DNA of 64,000 nucleotides from Paenibacillus harenae (GTDB taxonomy: Bacteria; Bacillota; Bacilli; Paenibacillales; Paenibacillaceae), in the NCBI RefSeq assembly GCF_030812415.1, contig NZ_JAUSST010000003.1, positions 186,001 through 250,000 on the forward strand, given 5' to 3'. Below the pieces are notes generated by a model. The model was not told the DNA's origin. It saw nothing but the letters and a program-made list of their open reading frames with translations, and searched no databases. Shown here piece by piece: positions 41,493 through 50,190 of this stretch (positions within the stretch are counted from its first letter, which is position 1; each line of letters begins with the position of its first letter). Made by a program: the position numbers and the translations under genes.

Positions 41493-42185
41493 CTATTGAT
41501 ACAGATTGCCGCTGGCCAGCTCCTTCATTCGGTGCGCATCGCGAATAACGATAATTCCCCGCTTGCGAGTTATGACGCCTTCCTTCTCCAGCTTCGTAAT
41601 GACGCGGTTCAAGTGACGGTAGCTCGTTCCGAGCAGCTCGGCAAGGTCGGTCAGCTTCTCGGTTCTCATCTCCTCAAGAGCCGGATGGATGCAAGCTTCC
41701 GGCGATATCGATAGCAGATAGCTGGCAAGCCTGTTCTCGACCGGGTATAGCAGATTGAGGCTCGACGCGTTCGAAGCTGTATACAGCTTATGGCTAAGCC
41801 CCTTAATGATGTAAGTTAGAAAACGGGGATCATCGAAAGCCCGTTCTCTTAACGCATCCGCTTTAATCGCGATAAACAAGCTTTCGCCGACCGATTCTAC
41901 CGTGCAGCGAACGGGATAGCCGGTCATAAGCTCCATATCGCCGATGATGGCGAGCGGCTCGTTGAAACGAAGCAGCACCGACTTGCCGTTCGGCAGCAAC
42001 GTATACACTTTGATCTTTCCCTTCACGAGCAAATAGAGATGATCGAGCCGATCTCCCGCCGCGCATATGGCTTGCCCCTTCCCGTAGGACAGGAGCTTCA
42101 TATCCTTAATCGTTTCTTCGCCGAATATAGCGTCAAGCCGATGCGACTTCACGTACTTGGCAATACGGGAATGATTTTGTTCCAC
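41493..42185 (-). CDS. Crp/Fnr family transcriptional regulator
   Basis: A 230-residue protein with an N-terminal cyclic-nucleotide-type beta barrel (residues about 30-140, LYLLVKGKIKVYTLLPNGKSVLL) and a C-terminal winged helix with KLTDLAELLGTSYRHLNRVITKL. Scattered Cys residues do not form an FNR-type cluster ligand set, so oxygen sensing by an iron-sulfur cluster is unlikely. YeiL-type regulators are the nearest group I know. It starts with GTG at 42185 behind GGAGGAGAT. It heads an operon with the YdcZ permease, and a palindrome lies upstream. Confidence 0.88.
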   Translation of the reverse strand: MEQNHSRIAKYVKSHRLDAIFGEETIKDMKLLSYGKGQAICAAGDRLDHLYLLVKGKIKVYTLLPNGKSVLLRFNEPLAIIGDMELMTGYPVRCTVESVGESLFIAIKADALRERAFDDPRFLTYIIKGLSHKLYTASNASSLNLLYPVENRLASYLLSISPEACIHPALEEMRTEKLTDLAELLGTSYRHLNRVITKLEKEGVITRKRGIIVIRDAHRMKELASGNLYQ

Positions 42186-42249
42186 CCGGACAATCTCCTC
42201 CGTTCTGCCGCCTGCTTCTCATTGTAGAAATTGCAGCCGTTATTCAAAA

Positions 42250-42261
42250 GGACATATGTCC
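42250..42261. promoter_or_regulatory. Palindrome in the divergent region between the Crp-type regulator and the YuiD-like gene
   Basis: GGACATATGTCC is a perfect 12-base palindrome, 65 bases upstream of the regulator start. It could be an operator for that regulator, but it lacks the classical TGTGA half-sites. Confidence 0.3.
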
Positions 42262-42388
42262 TATTTCACACACAAAAATAACACGCGAGCGGGATGTTAT
42301 CAAGCGGCAATATCGACTCATGATTTACGGTTTGGGAGGGCAAGCTGAGGAGGAAGTTCGGAGCGATTATAAAGGAGGGCATTATAGT

Positions 42389-42853
42389 TTGGCAAATAGA
42401 GGATTAATAACAGCGCTCATAGCTGTAGGCACGGCGCAAGTATTGAAGCTGCCTTGGCATAAAGCGACAACGGGCGAATGGGATATAAGCCAACTAATCG
42501 GTTCGGGCGGCATGCCCAGCTCGCATTCGAGCGGAGTTAGCGCCTTGGCTGCCTATACGGCAACGAAATATGGCTTAAAGACACCCGAGTTCGCGATTAG
42601 CGCGATGCTGGGCATTGTCGTCATGTACGATGCGATGAACATCCGGAGACATGCTGGAGAGATTGCGATTCAAGTGAATGATCTGGATGCGGACGTAGAG
42701 AAGCTGGCAGGCCATCATCCAGGTGTATACCATACGCGCAGAAGCGAGCGTCTGAAGGAGAGCCTAGGCCATCAGCCAAGAGAGGTATTCGCGGGTGCGG
42801 CACTCGGTACGCTGATCGGATGCATTGGAGCATTGAAGGCTCGCCGTACGTAG
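42389..42853 (+). CDS. YuiD-like divergent PAP2 family protein (DUF212)
   Basis: A 154-residue membrane protein. Family features are GSGGMPSSHSSGVSALA, which resembles a phosphatase SGH-type motif, the following KYGLKTPEFAISAMLGIVVMYDAMNIRR, and a C-terminal helix GAALGTLIGCIGAL. Members are annotated as acid phosphatase/haloperoxidase-related but have no proven activity. The TTG at 42389 is used because GGAGG lies 10 bases upstream; the frame from ATG 42320 adds a polar segment that would precede the first helix. Confidence 0.85.
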   Translation: MANRGLITALIAVGTAQVLKLPWHKATTGEWDISQLIGSGGMPSSHSSGVSALAAYTATKYGLKTPEFAISAMLGIVVMYDAMNIRRHAGEIAIQVNDLDADVEKLAGHHPGVYHTRRSERLKESLGHQPREVFAGAALGTLIGCIGALKARRT

Positions 42854-43032
42854 GGGCATAGCATATTGGCGATAGTCAAGTCGGTTTCCCTTATTTCCAG
42901 CGCCTCGGAAGGAATTGCGGACGGGACGCAGAATGTATCAGCATCGGCAGAAGAGCCTTCAGCATAGGATAGGCATACTCAAGATTCGGCCGGTAGACGA
43001 TGCGAACATAAGGGAAAGAAGGGAGCTTGGCA

Positions 43033-43827
43033 ATGAAACAGCAATTGTTATGGCCTGAGGGGGCACCGTATGCGAAAGGCGCCACGGATGAGGATCGTCC
43101 GGCCATCACACCGTATTTGGTCGCCGGGAGTAACCGGCCGGCCGTCGTCATATGTCCTGGAGGAGGGTACGGGGGACGTGCCTATCATGAGGGCGAGCCC
43201 ATCGCGCAGTGGCTCAATACGCTTGGCGTATCCGCGTTCGTTCTGCGTTACCGGGTAGCACCCTATCCATATCCGTGCGCGCTTCTGGATGCACAGCGCG
43301 CAATCAGAACCGTCCGTCATGAGGCGGAGCGCTTCGGCGTCGACCCGAAGAGAATCGGTCTTCTGGGCTTCTCGGCGGGCGGTCACTTGACCGCTAATGC
43401 CGGGACCGATTACGACAAAGGAAACCCGGACGCCGAAGATCCGATTGAGCGTCAATCCTGCAGACCGGATCTTCTCGTTCTCTGTTATCCGGTCATTACG
43501 ATGACCGATCCGTATACGCATACCGGTTCAAGAATGAACCTGCTTGGCGAAGCATTCGACGATGCCATTGCAGAGCGGCATAGCGCGGAGCTGAACGTCA
43601 CGGCCGATACCCCTCCGACATTCCTATGGCATACGTCCGACGATGCGGCCGTGCCCGTAGAGAATAGCTTGCTGATGGCAGGAGCGCTGCGCAGGCATGG
43701 CGTCTTATTCGATCTGCATGTCTATGCGAAGGGCAAGCACGGTCTAGGGATGGCCGAGGAAGAGCCGCATACGCGCGGCTGGACGAACGCCTGTGCATCA
43801 TGGCTTGCCTATAACGGCTTCGAATAA
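43033..43827 (+). CDS. Alpha/beta hydrolase, acetyl-esterase type
   Basis: A 264-residue hydrolase of the BD-FAE/acetylxylan-esterase-like group. VVICPGGGYGG is the oxyanion loop, GLLGFSAGGHL the nucleophile elbow with Ser in GxSxG, the acid is likely in the HTSDDAAVP block, and KGKHGLGM holds the catalytic His. There is no signal peptide, so it acts in the cytoplasm, perhaps deacetylating imported oligosaccharides. The ATG at 43033 follows GAAGGGAG. It is convergent with the RNA methylase gene, 19 bases apart. Confidence 0.9.
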   Translation: MKQQLLWPEGAPYAKGATDEDRPAITPYLVAGSNRPAVVICPGGGYGGRAYHEGEPIAQWLNTLGVSAFVLRYRVAPYPYPCALLDAQRAIRTVRHEAERFGVDPKRIGLLGFSAGGHLTANAGTDYDKGNPDAEDPIERQSCRPDLLVLCYPVITMTDPYTHTGSRMNLLGEAFDDAIAERHSAELNVTADTPPTFLWHTSDDAAVPVENSLLMAGALRRHGVLFDLHVYAKGKHGLGMAEEEPHTRGWTNACASWLAYNGFE

Positions 43828-43846
43828 TGGCACGTCTGCATTCATT

Positions 43847-44800
43847 CTAGTCGCAGACGATAACTTGTCTAATGAAATGGCTTTTGCGGACGACGCCGCG
43901 ATCTCGTATGACGAATCCGGCGTCCGCAATCATCCCGTCGATTGTGTCTACCGTAATAATAACCGCCTTATCAGCGATTCGGCGCGCTTGCTCCAGCAGA
44001 GCGAACTGGGCCTCGGGCGTCGAGGTCGAGAAATGATTGTAAGGCATATCCATAATCGCTACATCGTAATGTTCGGTCACATCGGCAATATCGCCGAACG
44101 CCACGCGGGCATCGTAACCGAAATGAGCGACATTTTCCCGCGCGCCCTTCGCAATGAAATGGTTGTAGTCGCGGCCTTCTATATCGATCCCCATCGACAA
44201 CGCCTCAACGAGAACCGTCCCGATTCCGCAGCATGGATCGATCGCCTTAACGCCCGCAACCTCCGGCACGGCTATGTTGGCTACCGCTCGCGCAACCCGC
44301 GTGCTAAGCGCAATGGAGTAGCTCCGGGGCTTCTTCATATGGTCCAGCCATATCGCCTTGCTCTTCGTATAGTAACCCAAGTACCAACGTCCCTCTAAGG
44401 TGACAAGACCGTAAGTGACATCCGGATGATGCACATCGGCCTCTCCTTCAATGCTAAGGCCAATATCCCTTTCTATGCCGCGCTGCCTGTCATAATCCCA
44501 TTTGTCGGCTGGGCCGAGATCATTAGTTTTGACGAAAATAACTTTGAAGGTCTCGTCGCCCATATGGATCTGCTTCGCCAATTCTACCACTTCATCCAGG
44601 CGGTCGCTTGCGTGTACAACTTCGATTCTTTCCCTCAAGAACGGGCTGCGGTCGGGGTGAATCCCGATTGGGCTGGCGATAAGGCTGGCCTCCGTGTCCT
44701 CTCCGAAGAAAGCGCGCATCTCGAGGCGGCATAGCGAATGCTCTTCCTCGCGAAAAGCATAGGTATATATAAATAATGGCGTCTGACCGGTTACTGTCAA
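43847..44800 (-). CDS. Putative RNA methyltransferase (TRM11/UPF0020-like)
   Basis: A 317-residue protein. The N-terminal part (IYTYAFREEEHSLCRLEMRAFF) is probably an RNA-binding region. The C-terminal Rossmann methyltransferase has AIDPCCGIGTVLVEALSMG as the SAM site and AIMDMPYNHF, a DPPY-like catalytic motif, pointing to N-methylation of a guanosine or adenosine base in RNA. The start is TTG at 44800, with GAGGA upstream. The frame stays open further upstream without a canonical start, so a longer form is not excluded, but homologues as I recall them begin near the chosen start. The specific target is unknown. Confidence 0.8.
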   Translation of the reverse strand: MTVTGQTPLFIYTYAFREEEHSLCRLEMRAFFGEDTEASLIASPIGIHPDRSPFLRERIEVVHASDRLDEVVELAKQIHMGDETFKVIFVKTNDLGPADKWDYDRQRGIERDIGLSIEGEADVHHPDVTYGLVTLEGRWYLGYYTKSKAIWLDHMKKPRSYSIALSTRVARAVANIAVPEVAGVKAIDPCCGIGTVLVEALSMGIDIEGRDYNHFIAKGARENVAHFGYDARVAFGDIADVTEHYDVAIMDMPYNHFSTSTPEAQFALLEQARRIADKAVIITVDTIDGMIADAGFVIRDRGVVRKSHFIRQVIVCD

Positions 44801-44952
44801 TTCGTTCGCATCCTCTTCATCAATGAAATAACGTTCAAGTATAAATGGCGGTATGACACAACGATAGCCTTTAACGGCGTAAAAAGCAAAAGAGGTCAGC
44901 GATGACCGACAGATGAGCCAAGCACAGGCAGCCTGTTCATGCGTTGATCGGA

Positions 44953-45387
44953 TTATTCCGTGCTTCCGACCAAACTTTTATCCTCGAATCGCGTGGAAAG
45001 AACAACGAGGGTCGATGAAAATCCGAAATTATTGCAAGTCTCAAGAAAGGTTTCCAAGGTTTCGCTTGTTTCGGTTACGACCTTCAATAAATAATTGTAC
45101 TCTCCGCCGGTTCTATACAAATCGACGATCTCTGGGGTTGCCTCGCCGAAAACTTCGAACTCCTTGCAGCTATTCGACTTAAACAGGACAAACGCGGTTG
45201 TATGCTTGCCAAGCTTAGAGGGGGAGATCTCCGCTCGATAGCCCGTTATGACCCCCTGCTCCTCGAGCTTCCGGAGTCGTTCCGTTACGGCCGGCTGCGA
45301 CATCGCTATCATTCGACTCATCTCGGAAATCGTAATTCTGGCGTTATCGTGAAGCGTTGATAATATTTGGTAATCGATGCGATCCAT
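44953..45387 (-). CDS. Lrp/AsnC family transcriptional regulator
   Basis: A 144-residue protein with an N-terminal winged helix-turn-helix (DYQILSTLHDNARITISEMSRM, then QPAVTERLRKLEEQGVITGY). The C-terminal RAM domain has the expected YNYLLKVVTETSETLETFLE ligand-binding strand-helix. It is divergent from the alpha/beta hydrolase gene at 45537 and may control it and itself in response to an amino acid or related metabolite. GAGGTG lies upstream of the ATG. Family is certain. Confidence 0.93.
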   Translation of the reverse strand: MDRIDYQILSTLHDNARITISEMSRMIAMSQPAVTERLRKLEEQGVITGYRAEISPSKLGKHTTAFVLFKSNSCKEFEVFGEATPEIVDLYRTGGEYNYLLKVVTETSETLETFLETCNNFGFSSTLVVLSTRFEDKSLVGSTE

Positions 45388-45536
45388 AATCAGAGCACCT
45401 CATTTTTATAAGTTATACGATCGGAAACAACGATAGAATTAAGGTTTTAGGGCCCAAACTCCTTCATATTCTCATTTAAATTGTAGGTCAATTCCAATAA
45501 AATGTCACTAATAACCAGTGAGGGAGAATGAGAACG

Positions 45537-46364
45537 ATGACCATGACATCACACGAAACCAGAGAGACCGACGGATTAAACTTTTTCGCGACAGGAGATG
45601 GAGTTCGGATTGCTTACCGAATCGATGGATCGGCCGATAAGCCGGTATTGATGCTTGCGAACTCCATTGCCACCTCGATGAGCATGTGGGATGGGCAGAT
45701 AGCCGAATTATCCCTGCATTTCCGCGTGCTGCGTTACGACTATCGGGGGCATGGGAACTCGGATACGCCCGCCGGTCCGTATTCGTTCGACAGACTGGGA
45801 CGGGATGTAATCGAACTGCTTGACGCTCTTCATATCGACCGTGTGCATTTCCTCGGGCTGTCGCTTGGCGGCGTTATCGGACAATGGCTCGGCATCTACG
45901 CTCCCGAGCGGCTCGGCCGGCTCATTCTAAGCAATACATCCTCCTACCTGGGGCCGGCCGATCAGTGGGAGGGGTTAATCGCCTCCGTGCTGCAGCCCGA
46001 GAAAATGAGCGAATTCGCCGATATGTTCATGAAGAACTGGTTCCCTTCGCATATGCTGGAGTCGGAGAACGCTATCGTCGCGAAATTTCGCGAGATGGTG
46101 CTCGCTACCCGTCCGCAGGGCATTGCAGGAAGCTGGGCTGCCATCCGTGACATGGATATGCGCCGTACTGTCGCCCTTATCAACAGTCCGACATTGGTCA
46201 TTGCCGGCCAGTATGATACAGTGACGCTTCCCAGCCATAGCGTATTAATCGCCGAGACGGTGCCGAACGCGAACCTCCTTGTGCTTCCTGCCGTTCACCT
46301 GTCGAATGTGGAGTATGAAGCTGAATTCCTAAGCACCGTGCTTGAATTCCTGCAATCGAAATAA
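45537..46364 (+). CDS. Alpha/beta hydrolase, 3-oxoadipate enol-lactonase-like
   Basis: About 275 residues with the full catalytic set: LMLANSIATSMSMW around the oxyanion site, LRYDYRGHGNSDTP, the nucleophile elbow VHFLGLSLGGVIGQW (Ser in GxSxG), Asp in VIAGQYDTVT and His in LPAVHLSN. The YDYRGHG/HFLGLSLGG pattern is that of PcaD, but no other protocatechuate genes are present, so the substrate is open. The ATG at 45537 is preferred because GAGGGAG is 10 bases upstream; ATG 45528 is too close to it. It is divergent from the Lrp-type regulator. Confidence 0.85.
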   Translation: MTMTSHETRETDGLNFFATGDGVRIAYRIDGSADKPVLMLANSIATSMSMWDGQIAELSLHFRVLRYDYRGHGNSDTPAGPYSFDRLGRDVIELLDALHIDRVHFLGLSLGGVIGQWLGIYAPERLGRLILSNTSSYLGPADQWEGLIASVLQPEKMSEFADMFMKNWFPSHMLESENAIVAKFREMVLATRPQGIAGSWAAIRDMDMRRTVALINSPTLVIAGQYDTVTLPSHSVLIAETVPNANLLVLPAVHLSNVEYEAEFLSTVLEFLQSK

Positions 46365-46401
46365 CTTTGTCATGGAGCCAATGGGTCCTCACGGCCATAC
46401 C

Positions 46402-46432
46402 TTGCAAGAAATAAGGAGCAATATGGTACAAT
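46402..46432 (+). promoter_or_regulatory. Promoter of the small acidic protein gene
   Basis: An extended -10 box TGG-TACAAT (TACAAT at 46427-46432) with TTGCAA at 46402-46407, 19 bases upstream. The spacing is long, but the TGN extension can compensate. Confidence 0.4.
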
Positions 46433-46467
46433 AAAAGGGAGCGAAACGAATGAGGAGATGAGTGGCC

Positions 46468-46761
46468 ATGAGCAAGGAACAACAAAACGAGCAAGTGAAC
46501 GAGCAGGAGCTGCTTCAGTATATAACGAAGGCGACAGGTCTTGAAGCGGCAGCCGTCAAGCTGGTGCTAGAACATGCGCAGACGTACATTAACGATGCGA
46601 AGGCAGACGCCAAGGGCGAGGTGGATATCGACAGCGACGATCTGGTCGATTACATTCTCGGGCGCCGCGATATTAGTCTGAACGAGCTGCAAGTCGAATC
46701 GATTCTTGATGCCGAGATGGATTATTTGATGGACAAGGGGCTCGCCGGCTACATCGATTAA
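46468..46761 (+). CDS. Small acidic helical protein of unknown function (97 aa)
   Basis: Mainly helical and strongly acidic, with no membrane segment or Cys. Notable parts are QELLQYITKATGLEAAAVKLV, which resembles a small helix-turn-helix or HU-like fold, and DLVDYILGRRDISLNELQVE. The ATG at 46468 follows GAGGAG by 10 bases; a GTG 6 bases earlier is possible. It has its own promoter and terminator. Similar short proteins are annotated as hypothetical in Paenibacillaceae, and I assign no function. Confidence 0.75.
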   Translation: MSKEQQNEQVNEQELLQYITKATGLEAAAVKLVLEHAQTYINDAKADAKGEVDIDSDDLVDYILGRRDISLNELQVESILDAEMDYLMDKGLAGYID

Positions 46762-46807
46762 GAAGCTGGCAATCCGCAATCGAATAAAATATTTTTGACC
46801 GATTGAA

Positions 46808-46857
46808 AGATGCTATTCCGCGTAATCATTGTTGTTTGCGCAGGGTAGCGTCTTTTT
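46808..46857 (+). terminator. Terminator after the small acidic protein gene
   Basis: AGATGCTATTC and GGGTAGCGTCT pair with G-U pairs, followed by TTTTTT. Confidence 0.65.
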
Positions 46858-46896
46858 TTCACAGAATGGAAGACAGTCTTATGCGGGGACTCTGTT

Positions 46897-46925
46897 TTGA
46901 GAAAATGCCTTTTCTGTGCTAAAGT
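46897..46925 (+). promoter_or_regulatory. Sigma-A type promoter of the YitT-family gene
   Basis: TTGAGA at 46897-46902, a 17-base spacer and TAAAGT at 46920-46925. The start codon lies 35 bases downstream, with AGGAGG between. Confidence 0.6.
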
Positions 46926-46960
46926 CTTAATAAGGAAAACTTATATAGGAGGTTGGGCTT

Positions 46961-47827
46961 TTGGCGAAAGTACATAAAGGGTTATCATTTACGGAAATTC
47001 TCAAAAGATTCGTTTTCATAACGATTGGTTCGATTATGATGGGTGTCGCTTTGGAATTGTTTCTCGTTCCGAATAGCGTAATTGATGGAGGCATTGCGGG
47101 GATTTCAATTATGCTGGCGGCCAAGACTCCCTTGCCAATCGGTCTTTATTTATTTATCGTGAACGTACCGTTTCTTGTTTTGGGTTATAAACAGATTGGC
47201 AAAACCTTCGCGATCTCGACGCTGTACGGCATCGCTTTGATGTCGGTCACGACAGCCCTGCTGCATCATGTAGAGGCCTTCACCGATGAGAAGCTGCTGG
47301 CCGTGCTGTTCGGAGGTCTCATTCTCGGCGCTGGCGTCGGACTTGTTATTCGTTACGGAGGATCGCTTGACGGGGTAGAGATCGTATCGATTCTCATTTC
47401 CAAAAAAATGCGCATGCCGGTCGGACAAATTATAATGATCTTCAATGTTGTCGTATTTATTGTTGCAGGCTTCGTCTTCGGTTGGGATTCGGCCATGTAT
47501 TCGATATTCACGTATTATATTGCGATTAAGGTAATCGATATCGTTGTGGAAGGCCTCGAAGAGTCGAAGTCGGTCACAATCATCTCCAGCGAGCATGATG
47601 AGATATCGTCGGCGATCATGGACAGACTCGGACGGAGCACGACGCTCATCCAAGCGCGCGGCGGCTATTCCAAGGAAGAGACGCAGATGATTTATTGCGT
47701 CGTAACGCGTCTTGAGCTTGCAAAGTTGAAGTCGATCGTGCAATCCATCGATGAGAAAGCGTTCATCGCGATCGAGCATGTATCGGACGTCATGGGCGGC
47801 AGCTTCAGCAAAGGCAGCATCCATTAA
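46961..47827 (+). CDS. YitT family membrane protein (DUF161-DUF2179)
   Basis: A 288-residue protein. Five or six hydrophobic helices span residues about 15-190, including the family motif VIDGGIAGISIMLA. The C-terminal cytoplasmic DUF2179 domain (about 200-285) is SVTIISSEHDEISSAIMDRLGR, then TTLIQARGGYSKEETQMIYCV. YitT proteins are abundant in spore-formers; transport has been suggested but not shown. It starts with TTG at 46961 behind AGGAGG and stands alone between its own promoter and a strong terminator. Confidence 0.9.
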   Translation: MAKVHKGLSFTEILKRFVFITIGSIMMGVALELFLVPNSVIDGGIAGISIMLAAKTPLPIGLYLFIVNVPFLVLGYKQIGKTFAISTLYGIALMSVTTALLHHVEAFTDEKLLAVLFGGLILGAGVGLVIRYGGSLDGVEIVSILISKKMRMPVGQIIMIFNVVVFIVAGFVFGWDSAMYSIFTYYIAIKVIDIVVEGLEESKSVTIISSEHDEISSAIMDRLGRSTTLIQARGGYSKEETQMIYCVVTRLELAKLKSIVQSIDEKAFIAIEHVSDVMGGSFSKGSIH

Positions 47828-47850
47828 TTTGAACAAGCATGGGTAAACCC

Positions 47851-47895
47851 AAAAAATCCGAACCGTTGTCAAAGAGACGCGGGATCGGATTTTTT
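47851..47895 (+). terminator. Terminator after the YitT-family gene
   Basis: AAAAAATCCGA and TCGGATTTTTT form an 11-bp stem around a loop of about 23 bases. The A and T tracts could make it work in both directions. Confidence 0.8.
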
Positions 47896-47938
47896 GTTGA
47901 AGGTCTGTTTTTGCGAGCTGGCTCGCTGATAGGGACTG

Positions 47939-48127
47939 CTATAATGGATTTTTTGCAGGATAGAACATCCTTAGGAGGACCCGGTAGCAGCTATATTGGA
48001 TTTTCGCATTAACTTCGCTCTTGAACCGCCTAAATGAAGCATTCCGATGGGAAGTTATTGCAGATATCCAATATAGGCTTGGAGAGTCTCCTTAATCGGC
48101 AAAAGTTAATGCAAAGATCCAATATAG
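47939..48127. repeat. Nested inverted-repeat element, copy B
   Basis: It has the same four-part layout as at 15486-15673. Forward motifs start at 47939 (degenerate at its right end) and 47991; reverse motifs start at 48051 and 48102. The periods are 52 and 51 bases, and the central gap is again 34 bases. The outer sequences between motifs are not conserved between the two loci, while the motifs and spacing are. It lies between the YitT terminator and the convergent MFS gene, and no coding frame is seen. Confidence 0.8.
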
Positions 48128-48175
48128 GCTTTTCTGAGTACGTTATATGAGGTTTCGTGGTGGGTGCTGTTAGTA

Positions 48176-49378
48176 TTAAGCGGTTGTTGAATGCCCTGTC
48201 GCGGTCGTGTCGCGGGCGAGACCCTTGTCGCGGACGCCGAATAGAAAGGCGAGTGCAATGAGCATGCTGCCGGAAGCGACGTAGAACAGGATGGAGTAGC
48301 CGAACAGGTCGATTAATCCGCCCATAAGCGGCGGCGAGGCAATCGCGGCAAGCGACGAGAATACATAGTAAATGCCCGTACGTCTGCCGATGCTCTGCTC
48401 CTTGCCGAGACCGATAATAAACGGATAGGAATTAATGTTGATCATCGCCCAGAATATACCCCCCGCCAGCATGAGCAGCCGAAGCGGAAGCAAGGCGTCG
48501 ATGAATGTAATCGCTGCGAAAATCACAACGAGACCGGAGACTCCGATCATAATAATCCGTTTCTTGCCGAACCTGCGTCCGAGAAGTCCGCTTGGAATAG
48601 CCGCAAGCACGAGCGCAAGGGAGAAGAAACCGAGCGAGAAGGCGGATTGCCCTTCCGTTAAGCCTAGATGATTCTCGCCGTACAAGGTGAAGAGCGCCTC
48701 TACGCCTTGATAGGACAGAAACCAGAAGAAGATCGCCCCAAGCAGGAAGACCGTCGACCGATTCAGCTCGCTCCTGAAAGACAGCTTTTCTCTCTGCTCG
48801 GCAGGGATATACGCGACAGTATCGCGTTTTTCTTTAATGACGAACATGAGAATCCCTAAGCTTATAATCGTGATGACGGCAGCGGACAGAAACGGCAATG
48901 AATGATCCGCGTCGTACAGCTTCGAACCGACGAAAAAGGCGAGCAGCGCGCCGATGCCGCCCATGAAGTTAATGATGCCGTTCGCCTGCGAGCGCTTGCT
49001 GTCGATCGTAATATCCGGCATCAGCGCCACCGTCGGCGAACGATACACGCTCATCGACAAGTTCATAAGCACCATGAAGGCGACGAGCGTTACGAGGCTG
49101 ACATGGAACGGCACGAGCGCGACGAATAAGGCGGCCAGCGGCATGCCGATCATGAGGTAAGGCAGGCGTTTCCCGAACCTCGTGTTCGTCTTGTCGCTGA
49201 GGTTGCCGACCCACGGCTGCAGGAAAAGAGCAAAGTAGTTGTCGATCGTCATCATGAAGCCAATCAGCAGCGTGCTCGATAAATAATTATCGAGGAAGAA
49301 CGGCACGAACGCATTGTAAAGCGCCCAAGTAATGCTAATACTAAAAAAACCAAAGCCGAGCAGCCACGTTTTCCTCAT
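48176..49378 (-). CDS. MFS transporter (SLC45/sugar-type)
   Basis: A 400-residue protein with twelve predicted helices. The loop motif GNLSDKTNTRFGKRLPYLM between helices 2 and 3, and the RFGKKR loop in the second half, are those of sugar-cation symporters related to SLC45/GPH. The start ATG 49378 follows GAGGAG. It lies 5 bases downstream of the glycerophosphodiesterase gene, so the two are one operon. The likely role is uptake of a glycerophosphodiester-derived compound or a sugar; this is inferred from context only. Confidence 0.85.
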   Translation of the reverse strand: MRKTWLLGFGFFSISITWALYNAFVPFFLDNYLSSTLLIGFMMTIDNYFALFLQPWVGNLSDKTNTRFGKRLPYLMIGMPLAALFVALVPFHVSLVTLVAFMVLMNLSMSVYRSPTVALMPDITIDSKRSQANGIINFMGGIGALLAFFVGSKLYDADHSLPFLSAAVITIISLGILMFVIKEKRDTVAYIPAEQREKLSFRSELNRSTVFLLGAIFFWFLSYQGVEALFTLYGENHLGLTEGQSAFSLGFFSLALVLAAIPSGLLGRRFGKKRIIMIGVSGLVVIFAAITFIDALLPLRLLMLAGGIFWAMININSYPFIIGLGKEQSIGRRTGIYYVFSSLAAIASPPLMGGLIDLFGYSILFYVASGSMLIALAFLFGVRDKGLARDTTATGHSTTA

Positions 49379-49383
49379 GACGG

Positions 49384-50190
49384 TTACGCTCCTCTCGATT
49401 GCAGCACCTGAACGAGTCGATCTGGATAATCGGTAATGATGCCTGCGACGCCGGCATCGATAAGACTAACCATCTCTGCTGGGTCGTTGACTGTCCAAGG
49501 GTGATAGGCAATGCCGTTCTGGGCCGCCCCTTCTACCCACTCTGGAAGTATAGCATGCTTATTGGCGTGCAGAGCCGATGCTTGCAGCGTCTTCGCATAC
49601 GCCCATGGCTCATACAGCCCTTCCATATACAAGATTCCGGTGCGGATCTCCGGTGCGAGCTGCTTGCATAGGGCAAGCGAATAATGATTGAAGCTGGATA
49701 TAATGATCTGTTCGGATAAGCCGTACGAGCGAATCTGATCGATCACTTGCTGCTCCATGCCTTCATACAGGAAGACACCGTTTTTAAGCTCCAAATTCAC
49801 GATGGTGTCGGTATTCTTCACGAGCTCCAGCAGCTGCTCCAATAAAGGAACCTGCTCCGTACCGAATTCGGGATCGAACCAGCTTCCGGCATCCAGCTTC
49901 GCTACTTCGTCATAATCGGTATCTTTTACGAATTGGTTCAAGCCGGCCGTGCGTGCAAGCGATTCGTCATGGATAAGGACGATCTTCCCGTCTCTCGTTC
50001 TCTGCACATCGGTTTCGATTCCTGTTGCTCCAAGCGCAAGCGCTTTGGCGAAAGCGGCCATCGTATTCTCGGGACAATAAGCGCTTGCGCCGCGATGGGC
50101 AAAGTTAATAGGCTGTTTAATGCTGATCCATCCTTTCTGCTTGTAAGGTCGCGAATAAAATATAACCGACTTTTGTTTCCGCTGTATCAT
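49384..50190 (-). CDS. Glycerophosphodiester phosphodiesterase
   Basis: A GDPD-family TIM-barrel enzyme that hydrolyses glycerophosphodiesters to glycerol-3-phosphate and an alcohol. NFAHRGASAYCPENTMAAF carries catalytic Arg and Glu, and GIETDVQRTRDGKIVLIHDESL carries the metal and catalytic acids plus His. The second half has WTVNDPAEMVSLIDAGVAGIITDYP. There is no signal peptide, so it acts in the cytoplasm. The start is unclear: ATG 50190 (268 aa) has no binding site, while the conserved part begins near 50121, where AAAGGATGG precedes an ATT codon at a good distance. It is first in an operon with the MFS transporter. Confidence 0.9.
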   Translation of the reverse strand: MIQRKQKSVIFYSRPYKQKGWISIKQPINFAHRGASAYCPENTMAAFAKALALGATGIETDVQRTRDGKIVLIHDESLARTAGLNQFVKDTDYDEVAKLDAGSWFDPEFGTEQVPLLEQLLELVKNTDTIVNLELKNGVFLYEGMEQQVIDQIRSYGLSEQIIISSFNHYSLALCKQLAPEIRTGILYMEGLYEPWAYAKTLQASALHANKHAILPEWVEGAAQNGIAYHPWTVNDPAEMVSLIDAGVAGIITDYPDRLVQVLQSRGA

